DNA from: JAGVYF01 sp041650315
Lineage (GTDB): Archaea > Nanobdellota > Nanobdellia > Woesearchaeales > JAGVYF01
Direction: 5' to 3'
DNA length: 64,000 nt
Assembly: GCA_041650315.1 (NCBI GenBank)
Contig: JBAZLJ010000002.1
Coordinates: 124,001 to 188,000 of the forward strand
Position 1 is the first letter of the stretch. Each line of letters begins with the position of its first letter. Positions 43,480 to 52,312 of the stretch are shown here, in pieces. The position numbers were made by a program, and so were the translations under genes. The notes beneath the pieces are model-generated. The model ran no database searches. It was given only the letters and a program-made list of their open reading frames with translations, and was not told the DNA's origin.

Positions 43480-43492
43480 TTATAAATAACGT
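43480..43492 (+). promoter_or_regulatory. TATA box of the PIN-ATPase gene
   Basis: atatttataaata sits about 25 bases before the ATG at 43509, implying a leaderless transcript. Confidence 0.6.
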
Positions 43493-43508
43493 AAACAAAT
43501 ACATATAT

Positions 43509-45335
43509 ATGGAAAAATACAAAAAAATAGTACCAGATACTTCAATTCTAATCGAAGGCACACTCACCGCAATGTTCGAAAAGAAAGAGATAACTGTAGA
43601 AGAAATAGTCATACATGAAGCAAGCATGGCAGAACTAGAAGCGCAGGCAAATAAAGGCCGCGAAACTGGTTACCTGGGGCTTGAAGAGATAAAGAAACTG
43701 CGCGAACTTGCGCATAAACACAATTTCAAGATAACATTCAAAGGATCAAGACCCGCACTTTTCGAAATTAATTTCGCGAAAGCCGGGGAGATAGACGCAT
43801 TGATACGCGCGTTAGCTGACAATGAAGGCGCGACACTCATTACAGGCGACAGAGTACAGTCGATAGTAGCTGTATCAAAAGGAATTTCTGTAAAGCTTAT
43901 TGAATTCCCTAGACGTAGCAAAAAGGCAAAAATCGAGAAATTCTTTGATGAAAGGACCATGAGCGTCCACTTGAAAGAAGAAGTCATACCTTTCGCCAAG
44001 AAAGGCGGACCAGGTAATTGGGAATTTGTCGAACTCTCTAAGAAAAAGATGAAACACAAAATCATGAGAGAACTTGCTGATGAGATTATCGAAGCGTGTC
44101 ATGCAAGAAAAGATGGTTTTGTTGAAATTTCACGTAAAGGTTCTACAATCGCTCAGATGGGCAGATACAGAATAGTAATCACAATGCCACCATTCTCAGA
44201 CGGCTGGGAAATAACCGCAGTGCGTCCTGTCAAGACATTAAGCTTCAGCGATTATGAACTCAGCGAGAAACTAAGGCAAAGAGTTGGAGTCCAAGCTGAA
44301 GGCATATTGGTCGCGGGAAGTCCAGGTATGGGGAAAAGCACGTTCGCGCAAGCATTGGCTGAATATTATGTCAGACAGAAAAAAGTCGTCAAGACAGTTG
44401 AAGCGCCTCGTGATCTTGTCGTACCAGACGCAGTGACACAATATTCACTTACTAATGGTTCGCATGACGAAATACATGACGTCCTTTTGCTATCACGTCC
44501 GGATTATACTTTCTTTGATGAGATAAGGAATATACAGGATTTCAAGCTTTTTGCTGACCTTAGACTGGCGGGCGTCGGTATGGTCGGAGTTGTTCACGCG
44601 ACTAACCCGATTGACGCTATTCAAAGATTCATTGGCAAGATTGAATTAGGAATCATACCACAAGTAATCGATACTGTCGTATTCATCAAAAACGGAACTG
44701 TCAATAAAGTCCTTAACATGAAAATGGAAGTCAAAGTTCCATCTGGAATGGCTGAAGCTGATCTTGCACGTCCTATTGTTGTAGTAACTGATTTTGAAAC
44801 TTCAAAACCTGAATTCGAGATCTATACTTACGGCGAACAGACTGTAGTCATACCTATCCAGAAATCTGAGAAAGAGAAAAGCAATGTCAAGAAATTTGCT
44901 GCTGAAGAAATCGAAAGAAGGCTTACCAAAGAGATAGGTAAAGTCAAAGTTGAAGTTATCAGCGAAAATAAAATCGTAGCGTATGTGCCTGAGTGCAATA
45001 TTGGCGCGATAATCGGCAAAGAAGGCAAGAATATCGAGAAAATCGAGCAACGCCTGGGAATGGGTATCGATGTGATGCCTTTGACCGAAACGGCTACCGC
45101 GCCTTCTGCGCAGAAAGAGGTCAGCTATGAAGCATTGATGGCGCATAATAACGTGACGTTCATGTTTGAGAATTCCGCAGTGGACAAGAACATCAATTTC
45201 TTCATCAACGGTGAATACATTCTAAGCGCACGCGTGTCTAAGACTGCGAAATTGAAGATTAAAAAGAAGAGCGATGTGGGGCGCGAATTGATTAATGCGC
45301 TGAATACTGGCAAGGAAGTCAAAGTTTATTACTGA
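43509..45335 (+). CDS. PIN domain-ATPase-KH fusion (PINA-like)
   Basis: 608 residues in three parts. An N-terminal PIN-like domain (about 5-135; VPDTSILIEG, ALITGDRVQ region with the acidic residues). A PilT/GspE-like ATPase follows, with Walker A GSPGMGKST (about 273-281) and a Walker B/Glu stretch FFDEIRN. A C-terminal KH domain (about 485-530; VPECNIGAIIGKEGKNIEKIEQRLGMGIDV) follows. The architecture matches archaeal PINA, reported to form hexamers and act with Holliday-junction resolvase. RNA binding via KH is also possible. Confidence 0.93.
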   Translation: MEKYKKIVPDTSILIEGTLTAMFEKKEITVEEIVIHEASMAELEAQANKGRETGYLGLEEIKKLRELAHKHNFKITFKGSRPALFEINFAKAGEIDALIRALADNEGATLITGDRVQSIVAVSKGISVKLIEFPRRSKKAKIEKFFDERTMSVHLKEEVIPFAKKGGPGNWEFVELSKKKMKHKIMRELADEIIEACHARKDGFVEISRKGSTIAQMGRYRIVITMPPFSDGWEITAVRPVKTLSFSDYELSEKLRQRVGVQAEGILVAGSPGMGKSTFAQALAEYYVRQKKVVKTVEAPRDLVVPDAVTQYSLTNGSHDEIHDVLLLSRPDYTFFDEIRNIQDFKLFADLRLAGVGMVGVVHATNPIDAIQRFIGKIELGIIPQVIDTVVFIKNGTVNKVLNMKMEVKVPSGMAEADLARPIVVVTDFETSKPEFEIYTYGEQTVVIPIQKSEKEKSNVKKFAAEEIERRLTKEIGKVKVEVISENKIVAYVPECNIGAIIGKEGKNIEKIEQRLGMGIDVMPLTETATAPSAQKEVSYEALMAHNNVTFMFENSAVDKNINFFINGEYILSARVSKTAKLKIKKKSDVGRELINALNTGKEVKVYY

Positions 45336-45378
45336 TTTGCCTTATTTCTTTTTATTTTATTATTTAAATCATCTAATT

Positions 45379-46338
45379 TTAGACTAGAATCGGCTGCAAT
45401 GCATTGAATAAATAGCCGGTGAAAATTATCGCCAATGTGACTATTCCGAAAAATATTAAAATTAGTTTTAATTTCATGGCTCTTCTTAATATAATTGCTT
45501 CAGGCAAACTCAATGCGGAGACTGCCATCATGAAAGATAATGCTGTTCCAATAGGCATACCTTTCTGAAACAATACTAATGCAATCGGCACGATTGCCGC
45601 GCAACTGCCATACATCGGAACTCCTAGCAATACAGCTATTGGTACTGCAAAGTATCCGGCTTGACCGACAACTGATTGTATTAATTCTGCAGGCACATAA
45701 TTATGCATAATCGCGCCAATGCCTACACCAAACAATATCCATATCCACAATTTCCGGATAATAGACTTACCTTCATCTAAACCATACAGAAGCCTATCCT
45801 TGACCGAAGTATGCCGGATTTCCTTATCAATTGTACCTGGTGAAGAAATATCCTTAACTAAATATTTCTCGAGACCCATAGTACCCAATATCAATCCGGA
45901 AATAACTCCTACCAATATCCCGCTGATTACATAAGCTAAAGTGATTTTCCAGCCGAAAAAGCCCCACATAATCACAACTAGGTATTCGTTGATTATCGGA
46001 GAAGTTATCAGGAATGAGAAATTCACGCCTAACGGGATTCCTGCTTTCATGAACGTGAAAAATATCGGAATTGATGAGCAAGAGCAGAATGGGGTGACTG
46101 CACCGAAAATAGACGCCATAAGATTGCTCAATCCGTATCTTCTCCCACTGATCCATTTCTTGATCTTATCCTGTGGCAGATATGTCCTGAAAAAACCAAT
46201 AACAGAGATCATGAAGAATAAAAGAAGCATAATCTTTATCGAATCGTATATGAAATAGTTGATTGATTCGACTGATTTCATAGTTGAATCTAGACCAATA
46301 ACTGCGTACATCATCCAATCGATTAATTCATTAAGCAT
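45379..46338 (-). CDS. Permease, DUF318-like, putative metal or metalloid efflux
   Basis: 319 residues with eight or so membrane helices in two halves. The diagnostic motif lies near the middle (AVTPFCSCSSIPIFFTFMKAGIPLGVNFSFLITSPIINEY): the CSCSS cluster and TSP signature of the family that includes arsenical and copper/zinc permeases. The second half has LGVPMYGSCAAIVPI. A 39-residue Cys-rich peptide gene lies just upstream on the same strand, probably a metal-handling partner. Confidence 0.85.
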   Translation of the reverse strand: MLNELIDWMMYAVIGLDSTMKSVESINYFIYDSIKIMLLLFFMISVIGFFRTYLPQDKIKKWISGRRYGLSNLMASIFGAVTPFCSCSSIPIFFTFMKAGIPLGVNFSFLITSPIINEYLVVIMWGFFGWKITLAYVISGILVGVISGLILGTMGLEKYLVKDISSPGTIDKEIRHTSVKDRLLYGLDEGKSIIRKLWIWILFGVGIGAIMHNYVPAELIQSVVGQAGYFAVPIAVLLGVPMYGSCAAIVPIALVLFQKGMPIGTALSFMMAVSALSLPEAIILRRAMKLKLILIFFGIVTLAIIFTGYLFNALQPILV

Positions 46339-46369
46339 CTGCTATACTTCGTTCTAAGTTATGCTTCTT

Positions 46370-46489
46370 TTAGCATTTCTTCTTAGAATCCTTTGAGCAA
46401 CAACTGCAGGATTTTTGTTTAGATTTCTTTTCGAGTTTATTATCCAATCTATCGAATAATCTGCCGAAAAAACCTTTTTTATCTGCCAT
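46370..46489 (-). CDS. Tiny Cys-rich partner of the permease
   Basis: 39 residues starting MADKKGFFGRLFDRLDNKLEKK, then SCSCCSKDSKKKC: an amphipathic Lys-rich helix followed by a C-x-C-C...C cluster likely to bind metal. A GGTGAT ribosome-binding site precedes the ATG. It lies 31 bases upstream of the permease start on the same strand, so probably co-transcribed. A metal chaperone or membrane-recruited sensor is plausible (inference). Confidence 0.7.
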   Translation of the reverse strand: MADKKGFFGRLFDRLDNKLEKKSKQKSCSCCSKDSKKKC

Positions 46490-46613
46490 AGTATCACCTG
46501 AGAGTCAATTAAATCACATTATACTATTCATATTATATTTTGCTCATATAAATAAGTATTGACTAAAAGATTGCAAATATATTTAAATAGTAATTATATC
46601 TCTAATCAGTGCT

Positions 46614-47891
46614 ATGATTGACATCAGATTAGTGCGTGAAAGCCCTGAACTCTTCAAGAAGAATCTTGAGAAAAGAAAAGATAAAGAGAAACAGAAATGG
46701 TTGGCTGAACTCATAGAGCTAGATGTCAAATGGAGACAGATAAAATTCGACCTCCAGAAAGTAGTCCATAGCAAGAATGAAATTTCTAAAGAAATAAATC
46801 AATTGAAGAAAGACGGCAAGGATATCTCTGCTCAGCTGAAGAAACTTAAACAGATTCCCGAAACAATTGAAGTTTACGAAGTAGAATCTAACGATATAAA
46901 AAAGAAAATAGATCATATGCTGATGAGGATGCCTAACCTATTGCACGAATCTGTTCCGCAGGGAGATTCAGAGACAGATAATGTCACAGTCAATACTTTC
47001 GGCAAGAAGCCGACATTCTCTTTCGAGCCAAAAAGCCATGTCGATCTGCTTGAACAGCACGATTGGGCAGATATAGAAAGAGCAGGGAAAATTTCTGGTT
47101 CAAGATTCTGGTTCCTTAAGGGAGATATGGCTATGCTTGATTTAGCTATACAGAAGTATGCTGTTGATTTCATGGCGAAAAGGAACTATACATTGATACA
47201 ACCTCCATTCATGATGAACAGAGCAGCATATGAAGGAGTCACTGATCTTGGCGATTTCGAAAGCGTTATGTACAAAATAGAAGGCGAAGACCTTTACTTG
47301 ATTGCTACATCAGAACATCCTCTTACTGCAATGTACCAGAATGAAACGCTTGATGTTAAGAAATTGCCTATCAAGATGATTGGTATCAGCTCTTGCTTCA
47401 GGAAAGAAGCTGGCGCACATGGAAAAGATACAAAAGGCATATTCCGCGGACATCAATTCAATAAAATCGAGCAGATCATACTATGCAAACCTGAAGATTC
47501 ATGGAATTTCCATGAAGAATTGATTAAGAATGCAATTGATTTCTTTTCAAGTTTGGGACTTTGTTTCAGACAGATAAATATCTGTACTGGTGATATTGGC
47601 ACAGTTGCTGCTAAAAAGTATGACTTAGAAGCGTGGATGCCTGTGCAAGGAATGTTCCGTGAAGTCGTGTCATGCTCAAATTGCACAGATTATCAAGCTC
47701 GCAGACTTAATCTGAAGTATAAAGAAGGCAGCGATTCAATGGTTATGCACACCTTGAACAGCACTTGTGTAGCCACTTCTCGTGCGCTTGTCGCAATACT
47801 TGAGAATTTCCAACAAGAAGATGGTTCTGTGAAGATTCCTGATGTGCTTGTACCTTATATGGGCGGCAAGAAAGTGATTGGGAAGAAGTAA
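46614..47891 (+). CDS. serS: Seryl-tRNA synthetase
   Basis: 425 residues. N-terminal antiparallel coiled-coil arm (about 28-105). The class II core has motif 2 SSCFRKEAGAHGKDTKGIFRGHQFNKIEQ and a motif 3-like end STCVATSRALVAILENFQ. It is the canonical SerRS rather than the rare methanogen type. TATA atatttaaatag precedes a leaderless start. Confidence 0.97.
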   Translation: MIDIRLVRESPELFKKNLEKRKDKEKQKWLAELIELDVKWRQIKFDLQKVVHSKNEISKEINQLKKDGKDISAQLKKLKQIPETIEVYEVESNDIKKKIDHMLMRMPNLLHESVPQGDSETDNVTVNTFGKKPTFSFEPKSHVDLLEQHDWADIERAGKISGSRFWFLKGDMAMLDLAIQKYAVDFMAKRNYTLIQPPFMMNRAAYEGVTDLGDFESVMYKIEGEDLYLIATSEHPLTAMYQNETLDVKKLPIKMIGISSCFRKEAGAHGKDTKGIFRGHQFNKIEQIILCKPEDSWNFHEELIKNAIDFFSSLGLCFRQINICTGDIGTVAAKKYDLEAWMPVQGMFREVVSCSNCTDYQARRLNLKYKEGSDSMVMHTLNSTCVATSRALVAILENFQQEDGSVKIPDVLVPYMGGKKVIGKK

Positions 47892-47896
47892 TAATC

Positions 47897-48469
47897 ATGA
47901 AACGAGTTTTTATAATCCATGGATGGGGTGGTTCTCCTGAAGAAGGCTGGTTTCCTTGGCTAAAAAAAGAATTAGATAGACGAGGATTTTTGGTTCACAT
48001 TCCAAACATGCCTAATCCAGAAGAACCTGAAATAGCCACGTGGGTATCACACCTAAAAACAATTTGTCCGAATCCTGATAAAAATACTTTATTTGTTGGT
48101 CATTCTATTGGATGCCAAACTATTCTAAGGTACCTTGAATCTTTGCCTAAAAATACAAAAATCGGCGGAGCTATTTTTGTAGCTGGTTGGTTCAATTTAA
48201 TGAATCAATCCACCGAAGAACAAATTATCGCTAAACCTTGGTTAGAAACCCCGTTTAATTTTAACAAAATAAGATCCCATTATACTAAATTTGTCGCAAT
48301 TTTCTCAGATAATGACGAAATTGTTCCATTGACTGATCAAACTGAATTTAAGAAATATTTGGAAGCGAAAATCATAATTGAGCATGGAAAAGGTCACTTC
48401 AGCGGAAGCGATAAGGTTATGAATTTACCAATCATATTAAAAGAGATATTAGATATAAGCAACCTTTAA
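47897..48469 (+). CDS. Alpha/beta hydrolase, RBBP9/YdeN-like
   Basis: 190 residues. HGWGGSPEEGWFPWLKKEL (oxyanion region), GHSIGCQT (nucleophile elbow with Ser at about 75), SDNDEIVP (Asp) and GKGHFS (His) form a complete catalytic triad in the compact RBBP9/YdeN fold. Substrate unknown. It lies 5 bases after serS. Confidence 0.88.
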   Translation: MKRVFIIHGWGGSPEEGWFPWLKKELDRRGFLVHIPNMPNPEEPEIATWVSHLKTICPNPDKNTLFVGHSIGCQTILRYLESLPKNTKIGGAIFVAGWFNLMNQSTEEQIIAKPWLETPFNFNKIRSHYTKFVAIFSDNDEIVPLTDQTEFKKYLEAKIIIEHGKGHFSGSDKVMNLPIILKEILDISNL

Positions 48470-48495
48470 ATATTCTTTTTTCTTAGATATTGCAT

Positions 48496-49083
48496 ATGCA
48501 AGATGATGTGAAGTATACCTTAATTATCGGATTAGTGCTAATCTGCGTACTATCTTCGTATCAGACTGCACAGACCAATTCTGATTTGAACAATCAAAAA
48601 GAAAGTACTGTTATCACGTTGCCATACGGAAGTTTTGATGTGGGCAATAGTAAAGAAGGCACAATAACAATACAGATGGTGCCGGAAGCTTACAAACAGA
48701 TGGTTGCTGAGCAAAACGATAAAGATGTGAAATATATCATGCTATTCGCTTCCAAGATGATGCCCGGACTTGAGATAAAGTTCAATCTTCAGGATAAAGT
48801 GTTCGAGACTGGAATTCCTTCATTTAAATCAGTGCCAATTGATTTGCTGAATATAGGCAATGTCCATACTCTAGCTTTCGCATATAGGTTGGGAGATAAA
48901 CAATCCATCTATATTGATGGTCAATTGATAGGCGAACGTCCGTTCTTGACTCTGCAGAGCAATGCTTTGTCAGGCTTTGTGATTAAAAGCGGAGATTCTG
49001 ACGCAATATATGGTTCAGTGCCTTCATTGATTAGCTATTCTGAGAAACAACTTACTCTTGATGAGATAAGGCAGATTCAATAG
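48496..49083 (+). CDS. Membrane-anchored LamG-like protein
   Basis: 195 residues from the ATG at 48496; a TTG two codons earlier is possible but less likely. One N-terminal helix (about 8-22) is followed by an extracellular beta-sandwich. SIYIDGQLIGERPF and the closing SEKQLTLDEIRQIQ resemble laminin-G/concanavalin-like domains that bind sugars. Family assignment is tentative. Confidence 0.6.
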   Translation: MQDDVKYTLIIGLVLICVLSSYQTAQTNSDLNNQKESTVITLPYGSFDVGNSKEGTITIQMVPEAYKQMVAEQNDKDVKYIMLFASKMMPGLEIKFNLQDKVFETGIPSFKSVPIDLLNIGNVHTLAFAYRLGDKQSIYIDGQLIGERPFLTLQSNALSGFVIKSGDSDAIYGSVPSLISYSEKQLTLDEIRQIQ

Positions 49084-49098
49084 ACTCCTTCTAAAAAT

Positions 49099-49211
49099 TA
49101 GCATCGGTTCGCAACTACTTCAGATTGACGATAGCTGGCCCTTCTCCGGATGAGGCAACCCTCTTTGCCGCTGATGTCCATTAAGCATCCTTTCGCTCAC
49201 TAAGGATGCTA
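49099..49211 (-). ncRNA. Structured RNA-like element, copy C
   Basis: Closing helix TAGCATC/GATGCTA. Core strings, plus-strand reading: GCATCGGTTCG, CTGGCCCTTCTCCGGATGAGGC, CCCTCTTTGCCGCTGATG, GCTCAC. The 3' part can alternatively form GCATCCTT/AAGGATGC, competing with the closing helix. On the minus strand a TATA stretch (about 49213-49232) precedes it and TTTTT follows, favouring minus-strand transcription. Lies between a LamG-like gene and orc1/cdc6. Confidence 0.65.
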
Positions 49212-49270
49212 TCTAATATATAATAATATATAGCGAAATTCTTAAAAACTTCAAGCGATGACTTCAAGAC

Positions 49271-50341
49271 ATGGGAGTATTCGATAGCGTTCTAAAAGAT
49301 GGTGAATCCTTGTTCAGAGCAAGCGTTGCGCTGGATTATGAATATGTGCCTAAACTTATCAAATTCAGAGAATCTGAACAGCATTACATCGCTTCCTGCG
49401 TAAAACCATTATTCAATGGCCAATCCGGGCGCAATCTGCTGTTATATGGTTCGCCTGGAATAGGAAAAACTGTAGCTACACGTAATGTGATGAACGAGAT
49501 CGTAGAGCATACTGAAGATATAATTCCGATATACATCAATTGCTGGAAGAAGAATACTACCTATAAGATATTGCTTGAGATGTGCGATCTCATCGGATAC
49601 AAATATCCGGCCAATAAAAATACATTAGATCTTTTTAAAATCGTAAAAGAAAAGCTCAATAAATATGCAGTTGTTTTCTGTTTTGATGAAGTGGATAAGC
49701 TAGAGGATTATGATTTCTTATACATGATACTCACAGATGTATTCAAAAGCTCAATTATCATGATTACCAATTACAAAGAATGGCTCACGCAACTGGATGA
49801 GCGAATAAGATCAAGGCTTACGCCTGATACTTTGGAGTTCCGTAAATATAATGATTATGAGATCAAAGAGATCTTGAAGTACAGATTGAGCTATGCTTTC
49901 CCGCCGAATGTATGGGATGATGAATGCTTGGAAAAAGTGTTCAAGACTACTCTTGAAGTCGGCGATCTGCGTTCTGGACTGTATTTGTTGAAAGAATCCG
50001 GACAATGTGCGGAAGATATGGGGCAGAAAAAAGTTGCGCCTGAACACGTGGATAAAGCCATTGTGAAACTTAAAGAGTTCTCTGTCAAGAATTCTGAAGA
50101 GTTAGAGACCGACAATAAGTTCATACTTGACATCATCAAAGATAATACTGGCATGAAGATAGGCGATCTTTTCGCATTGTATGAGCAGAAGAACGGTGCT
50201 CGCGGATATAAGTCGTTCCAACGCTCAATCAAATCGCTTGCAGATGCTAATTTCATAACAACCGAGAAATACATCGGCGAAGGCGGGAATTCAACAATTG
50301 TCAAGTATAATGATAGAGCGAAGACGTTAAGCGACTTCTAA
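49271..50341 (+). CDS. cdc6: Origin recognition protein Orc1/Cdc6
   Basis: 356 residues. AAA+ ATPase with Walker A GSPGIGKT (about 58-65), Walker B FCFDEVDKLED, sensor 1 (IIMITNYKEW) and the arginine region (RIRSRLTP). The C-terminal winged helix (about 275-350) binds origin DNA. It initiates replication. Archaeal origins are often next to this gene; the upstream spacer holds an AT-rich stretch and element C, but I see no clear ORB repeat. Confidence 0.93.
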   Translation: MGVFDSVLKDGESLFRASVALDYEYVPKLIKFRESEQHYIASCVKPLFNGQSGRNLLLYGSPGIGKTVATRNVMNEIVEHTEDIIPIYINCWKKNTTYKILLEMCDLIGYKYPANKNTLDLFKIVKEKLNKYAVVFCFDEVDKLEDYDFLYMILTDVFKSSIIMITNYKEWLTQLDERIRSRLTPDTLEFRKYNDYEIKEILKYRLSYAFPPNVWDDECLEKVFKTTLEVGDLRSGLYLLKESGQCAEDMGQKKVAPEHVDKAIVKLKEFSVKNSEELETDNKFILDIIKDNTGMKIGDLFALYEQKNGARGYKSFQRSIKSLADANFITTEKYIGEGGNSTIVKYNDRAKTLSDF

Positions 50342-50361
50342 GAATAAAAGAAAATTTCTGA

Positions 50362-50991
50362 TTATTTCATTCCGCCTTTAATCATCTTTTCTAATAGTCT
50401 ATGAGGATTAGCTTTGATGAAATTAAGCAATTCAAGTATATATTTGGGATGTTTGCCTTCAAAGATCTGATGCGAGGTATCAGTCTCTATTCCCAGTTCA
50501 TTCTTCTTCAGGTAGAAATCAAATCTTCCATGCCTATAATGCTGCATATGAGGCATACCTAATATGTATTCACAGCCTTTTGATTCAAACATATCATCGA
50601 GCGATTTGCCCATAACTGATTCGTACCCTGCAGGAATTGCTCCTTTCTTATGATATTCCTGTTTCCCATCCGGAAAATAATAAAAAGTACCAAGATAGCC
50701 GGACCAAGAGTGACCACTATGATATGTACCGATAAATCTTGGGGAGATTTCTTCCATATGTTTAACAATTGACTCCAGTGCAGAAATATCTTCTACGTTG
50801 AGCAACAATGGATCACTCTTCTTCGTCACCATATAATGCTTATTCCTAACGTACAGCTCATTTTCACGATTGATAATCGCACAAAAATCAGAGCCTGTAT
50901 CAAGATCTTCCACTACTTCTAGTTCTAGTTTAATAGGCCTATTCCTTGCGCCTTCCAATCGATTCACTATCTTAGTGATTTTATAATCCAT
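50362..50991 (-). CDS. Unknown protein, possibly JAB/MPN-like
   Basis: 209 residues, soluble. ISPRFIGTYHSGHSWSGYLG resembles the JAMM strand-loop that carries H-x-H, but here the spacing is HSGH and the later S-x2-D is not evident. GMPHMQHYRHGRFDFYLKKNEL may be the last JAB beta hairpin. If JAB-like, the metal site is altered. Otherwise unassigned. Convergent with orc1/cdc6. Confidence 0.5.
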   Translation of the reverse strand: MDYKITKIVNRLEGARNRPIKLELEVVEDLDTGSDFCAIINRENELYVRNKHYMVTKKSDPLLLNVEDISALESIVKHMEEISPRFIGTYHSGHSWSGYLGTFYYFPDGKQEYHKKGAIPAGYESVMGKSLDDMFESKGCEYILGMPHMQHYRHGRFDFYLKKNELGIETDTSHQIFEGKHPKYILELLNFIKANPHRLLEKMIKGGMK

Positions 50992-51060
50992 AGAATTAAG
51001 ATTAATGGTTAAGATATAAATAATTTGCTAAAGAATATAAAAAGAAAGAAAAAAAGAATC

Positions 51061-51810
51061 TTATTCAGATTCTGTCGCTAAAAATGCCCACCAAGGTTTA
51101 TGAGAAGTGATTACTTCGCCGTTTTCTGCATCAACCTGAGCTTGAACTTGCATTTTTGTTTTGAACAAGCCTAATAATTTAGCTTCTTTCTCTGCTTGAA
51201 CTTCATAAGCAGCTCTTACTTGATCGCCTTCGCCTACTTCTTTAAGTTCAATTGTGCACCCTTCTTCTGAAACGCAAGTTTTCAATCTTAATCTTGCAAG
51301 CGCTGTTTCTGAAGCAGTGTCTGGCATTATCTTTACTTCTGCGTTTTTGCCATTGCTTAATTTAACTTGTAATTTTGTTCCAGTTTGAGTTTTCTCTTGA
51401 GTCATTTCCATTGAGGTCTCAGCTGTAGCTATGCCTGATTTGAGCTGCAATTTATTATTCACTTGCTCCAGAACTTGCAGTTGCTTGCCGTTCTCTGCCG
51501 CATAATTGCCTGATTGAAGCTTGGTTTGAGTCTGCGCTAGAATTTTGACCTGTTCTCCTATACCTGGATTGTCGGTCTGAGTTTGTTGCTGCGCCTGTAC
51601 TTGAGAATCAGCTCCTTGATTCTGTGTTGTTGTCTCAGTACTGGTTTGAAGCGCAGATCCTGCAGGTTCTGAATCTGATCCCGCAGTTACGGAACTATCT
51701 ACTGTTGAACTTGAAGCTGCGCCTTGTTGAACGCCAGCACCGTTTGCTGCTGCAAATACCATTGAAACAGATAAAATGAATACTATCGTTAAAATGCTTA
51801 ATCTTTTCAT
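51061..51810 (-). CDS. Secreted Gln/Thr-rich protein
   Basis: 249 residues. Signal peptide about 1-21 (ending VFAAANG). Residues 22-85 are Ser/Thr/Gln/Ala low-complexity. The remainder (about 88-249) is Gln-rich with regular spacing (VKILAQTQTKLQSG, VLEQVNNKLQLKSG), suggesting a beta-solenoid or amyloid-like repeat. It has two Cys in CVSEEGC. Function unknown; a sticky surface protein is a guess. Confidence 0.6.
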   Translation of the reverse strand: MKRLSILTIVFILSVSMVFAAANGAGVQQGAASSSTVDSSVTAGSDSEPAGSALQTSTETTTQNQGADSQVQAQQQTQTDNPGIGEQVKILAQTQTKLQSGNYAAENGKQLQVLEQVNNKLQLKSGIATAETSMEMTQEKTQTGTKLQVKLSNGKNAEVKIMPDTASETALARLRLKTCVSEEGCTIELKEVGEGDQVRAAYEVQAEKEAKLLGLFKTKMQVQAQVDAENGEVITSHKPWWAFLATESE

Positions 51811-51930
51811 ACTATATCACCTCATGATATATCCTATTAAACAGAATAAAATAGTTATTAAATCTTTTGTTTTTATAAATAAAATAATTAAAAAAATAAG
51901 TTCTATCTCTAGAAATCAATTCAATAGTTT

Positions 51931-51939
51931 TATAAAATC
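51931..51939 (+). promoter_or_regulatory. TATA box of the YbjQ-like gene
   Basis: tttataaaa lies about 20-28 bases before ATG codons at 51950 and 51959, arguing for a leaderless start there rather than the long upstream frame. Confidence 0.5.
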
Positions 51940-51958
51940 AGTTTGTTTAATGCAGTCT

Positions 51959-52285
51959 ATGAAACTAGAAATGACCTCAACATCATTTGATATAGGTGAA
52001 CATAAAGTAATCAAAACTTTAGGAATTGTGCGAGGGATTACTGTAAGATCACGTTCAATAATTGGGAATATTGGCGCAGGGATCCAATCCCTGTTCGGTG
52101 GCAATATATCATTATACACAAAGCTCTGTGAACAGACTAGGAAGGAATCATTCGAAATGATGATGAGACATGCTGATCAGCTAGGCGCTAATGCTATCAT
52201 AGGCGTGCGTTATGATGCTACAGAAATAGGCGCAGGAATCACTGAAGTCATCTGTTACGGAACTGCGGTTATTGTTAAAAAATAA
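51959..52285 (+). CDS. YbjQ/UPF0145 family protein
   Basis: 108 residues from the ATG at 51959. The frame continues upstream to 51776, but that part is Ile/Lys-rich non-family sequence beyond the TATA box. Family pattern: LGIVRGITVRSRSIIGNIGAGIQSLFGG...RKESFEMMMRHADQLGANAIIGVRYD. YbjQ proteins form pentameric rings with a suggested metal-binding role. Alternative starts at 51950 or 51971. Confidence 0.88.
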   Translation: MKLEMTSTSFDIGEHKVIKTLGIVRGITVRSRSIIGNIGAGIQSLFGGNISLYTKLCEQTRKESFEMMMRHADQLGANAIIGVRYDATEIGAGITEVICYGTAVIVKK

Positions 52286-52312
52286 TTAAAAAAGAAAAAA
52301 TAAGTTCTATTT

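Noticed and set aside
49212..49270. Replication origin next to orc1/cdc6
   Set aside because: The spacer is AT-rich with a short ACTTCAAG repeat, but no recognisable ORB element or repeat array is visible.
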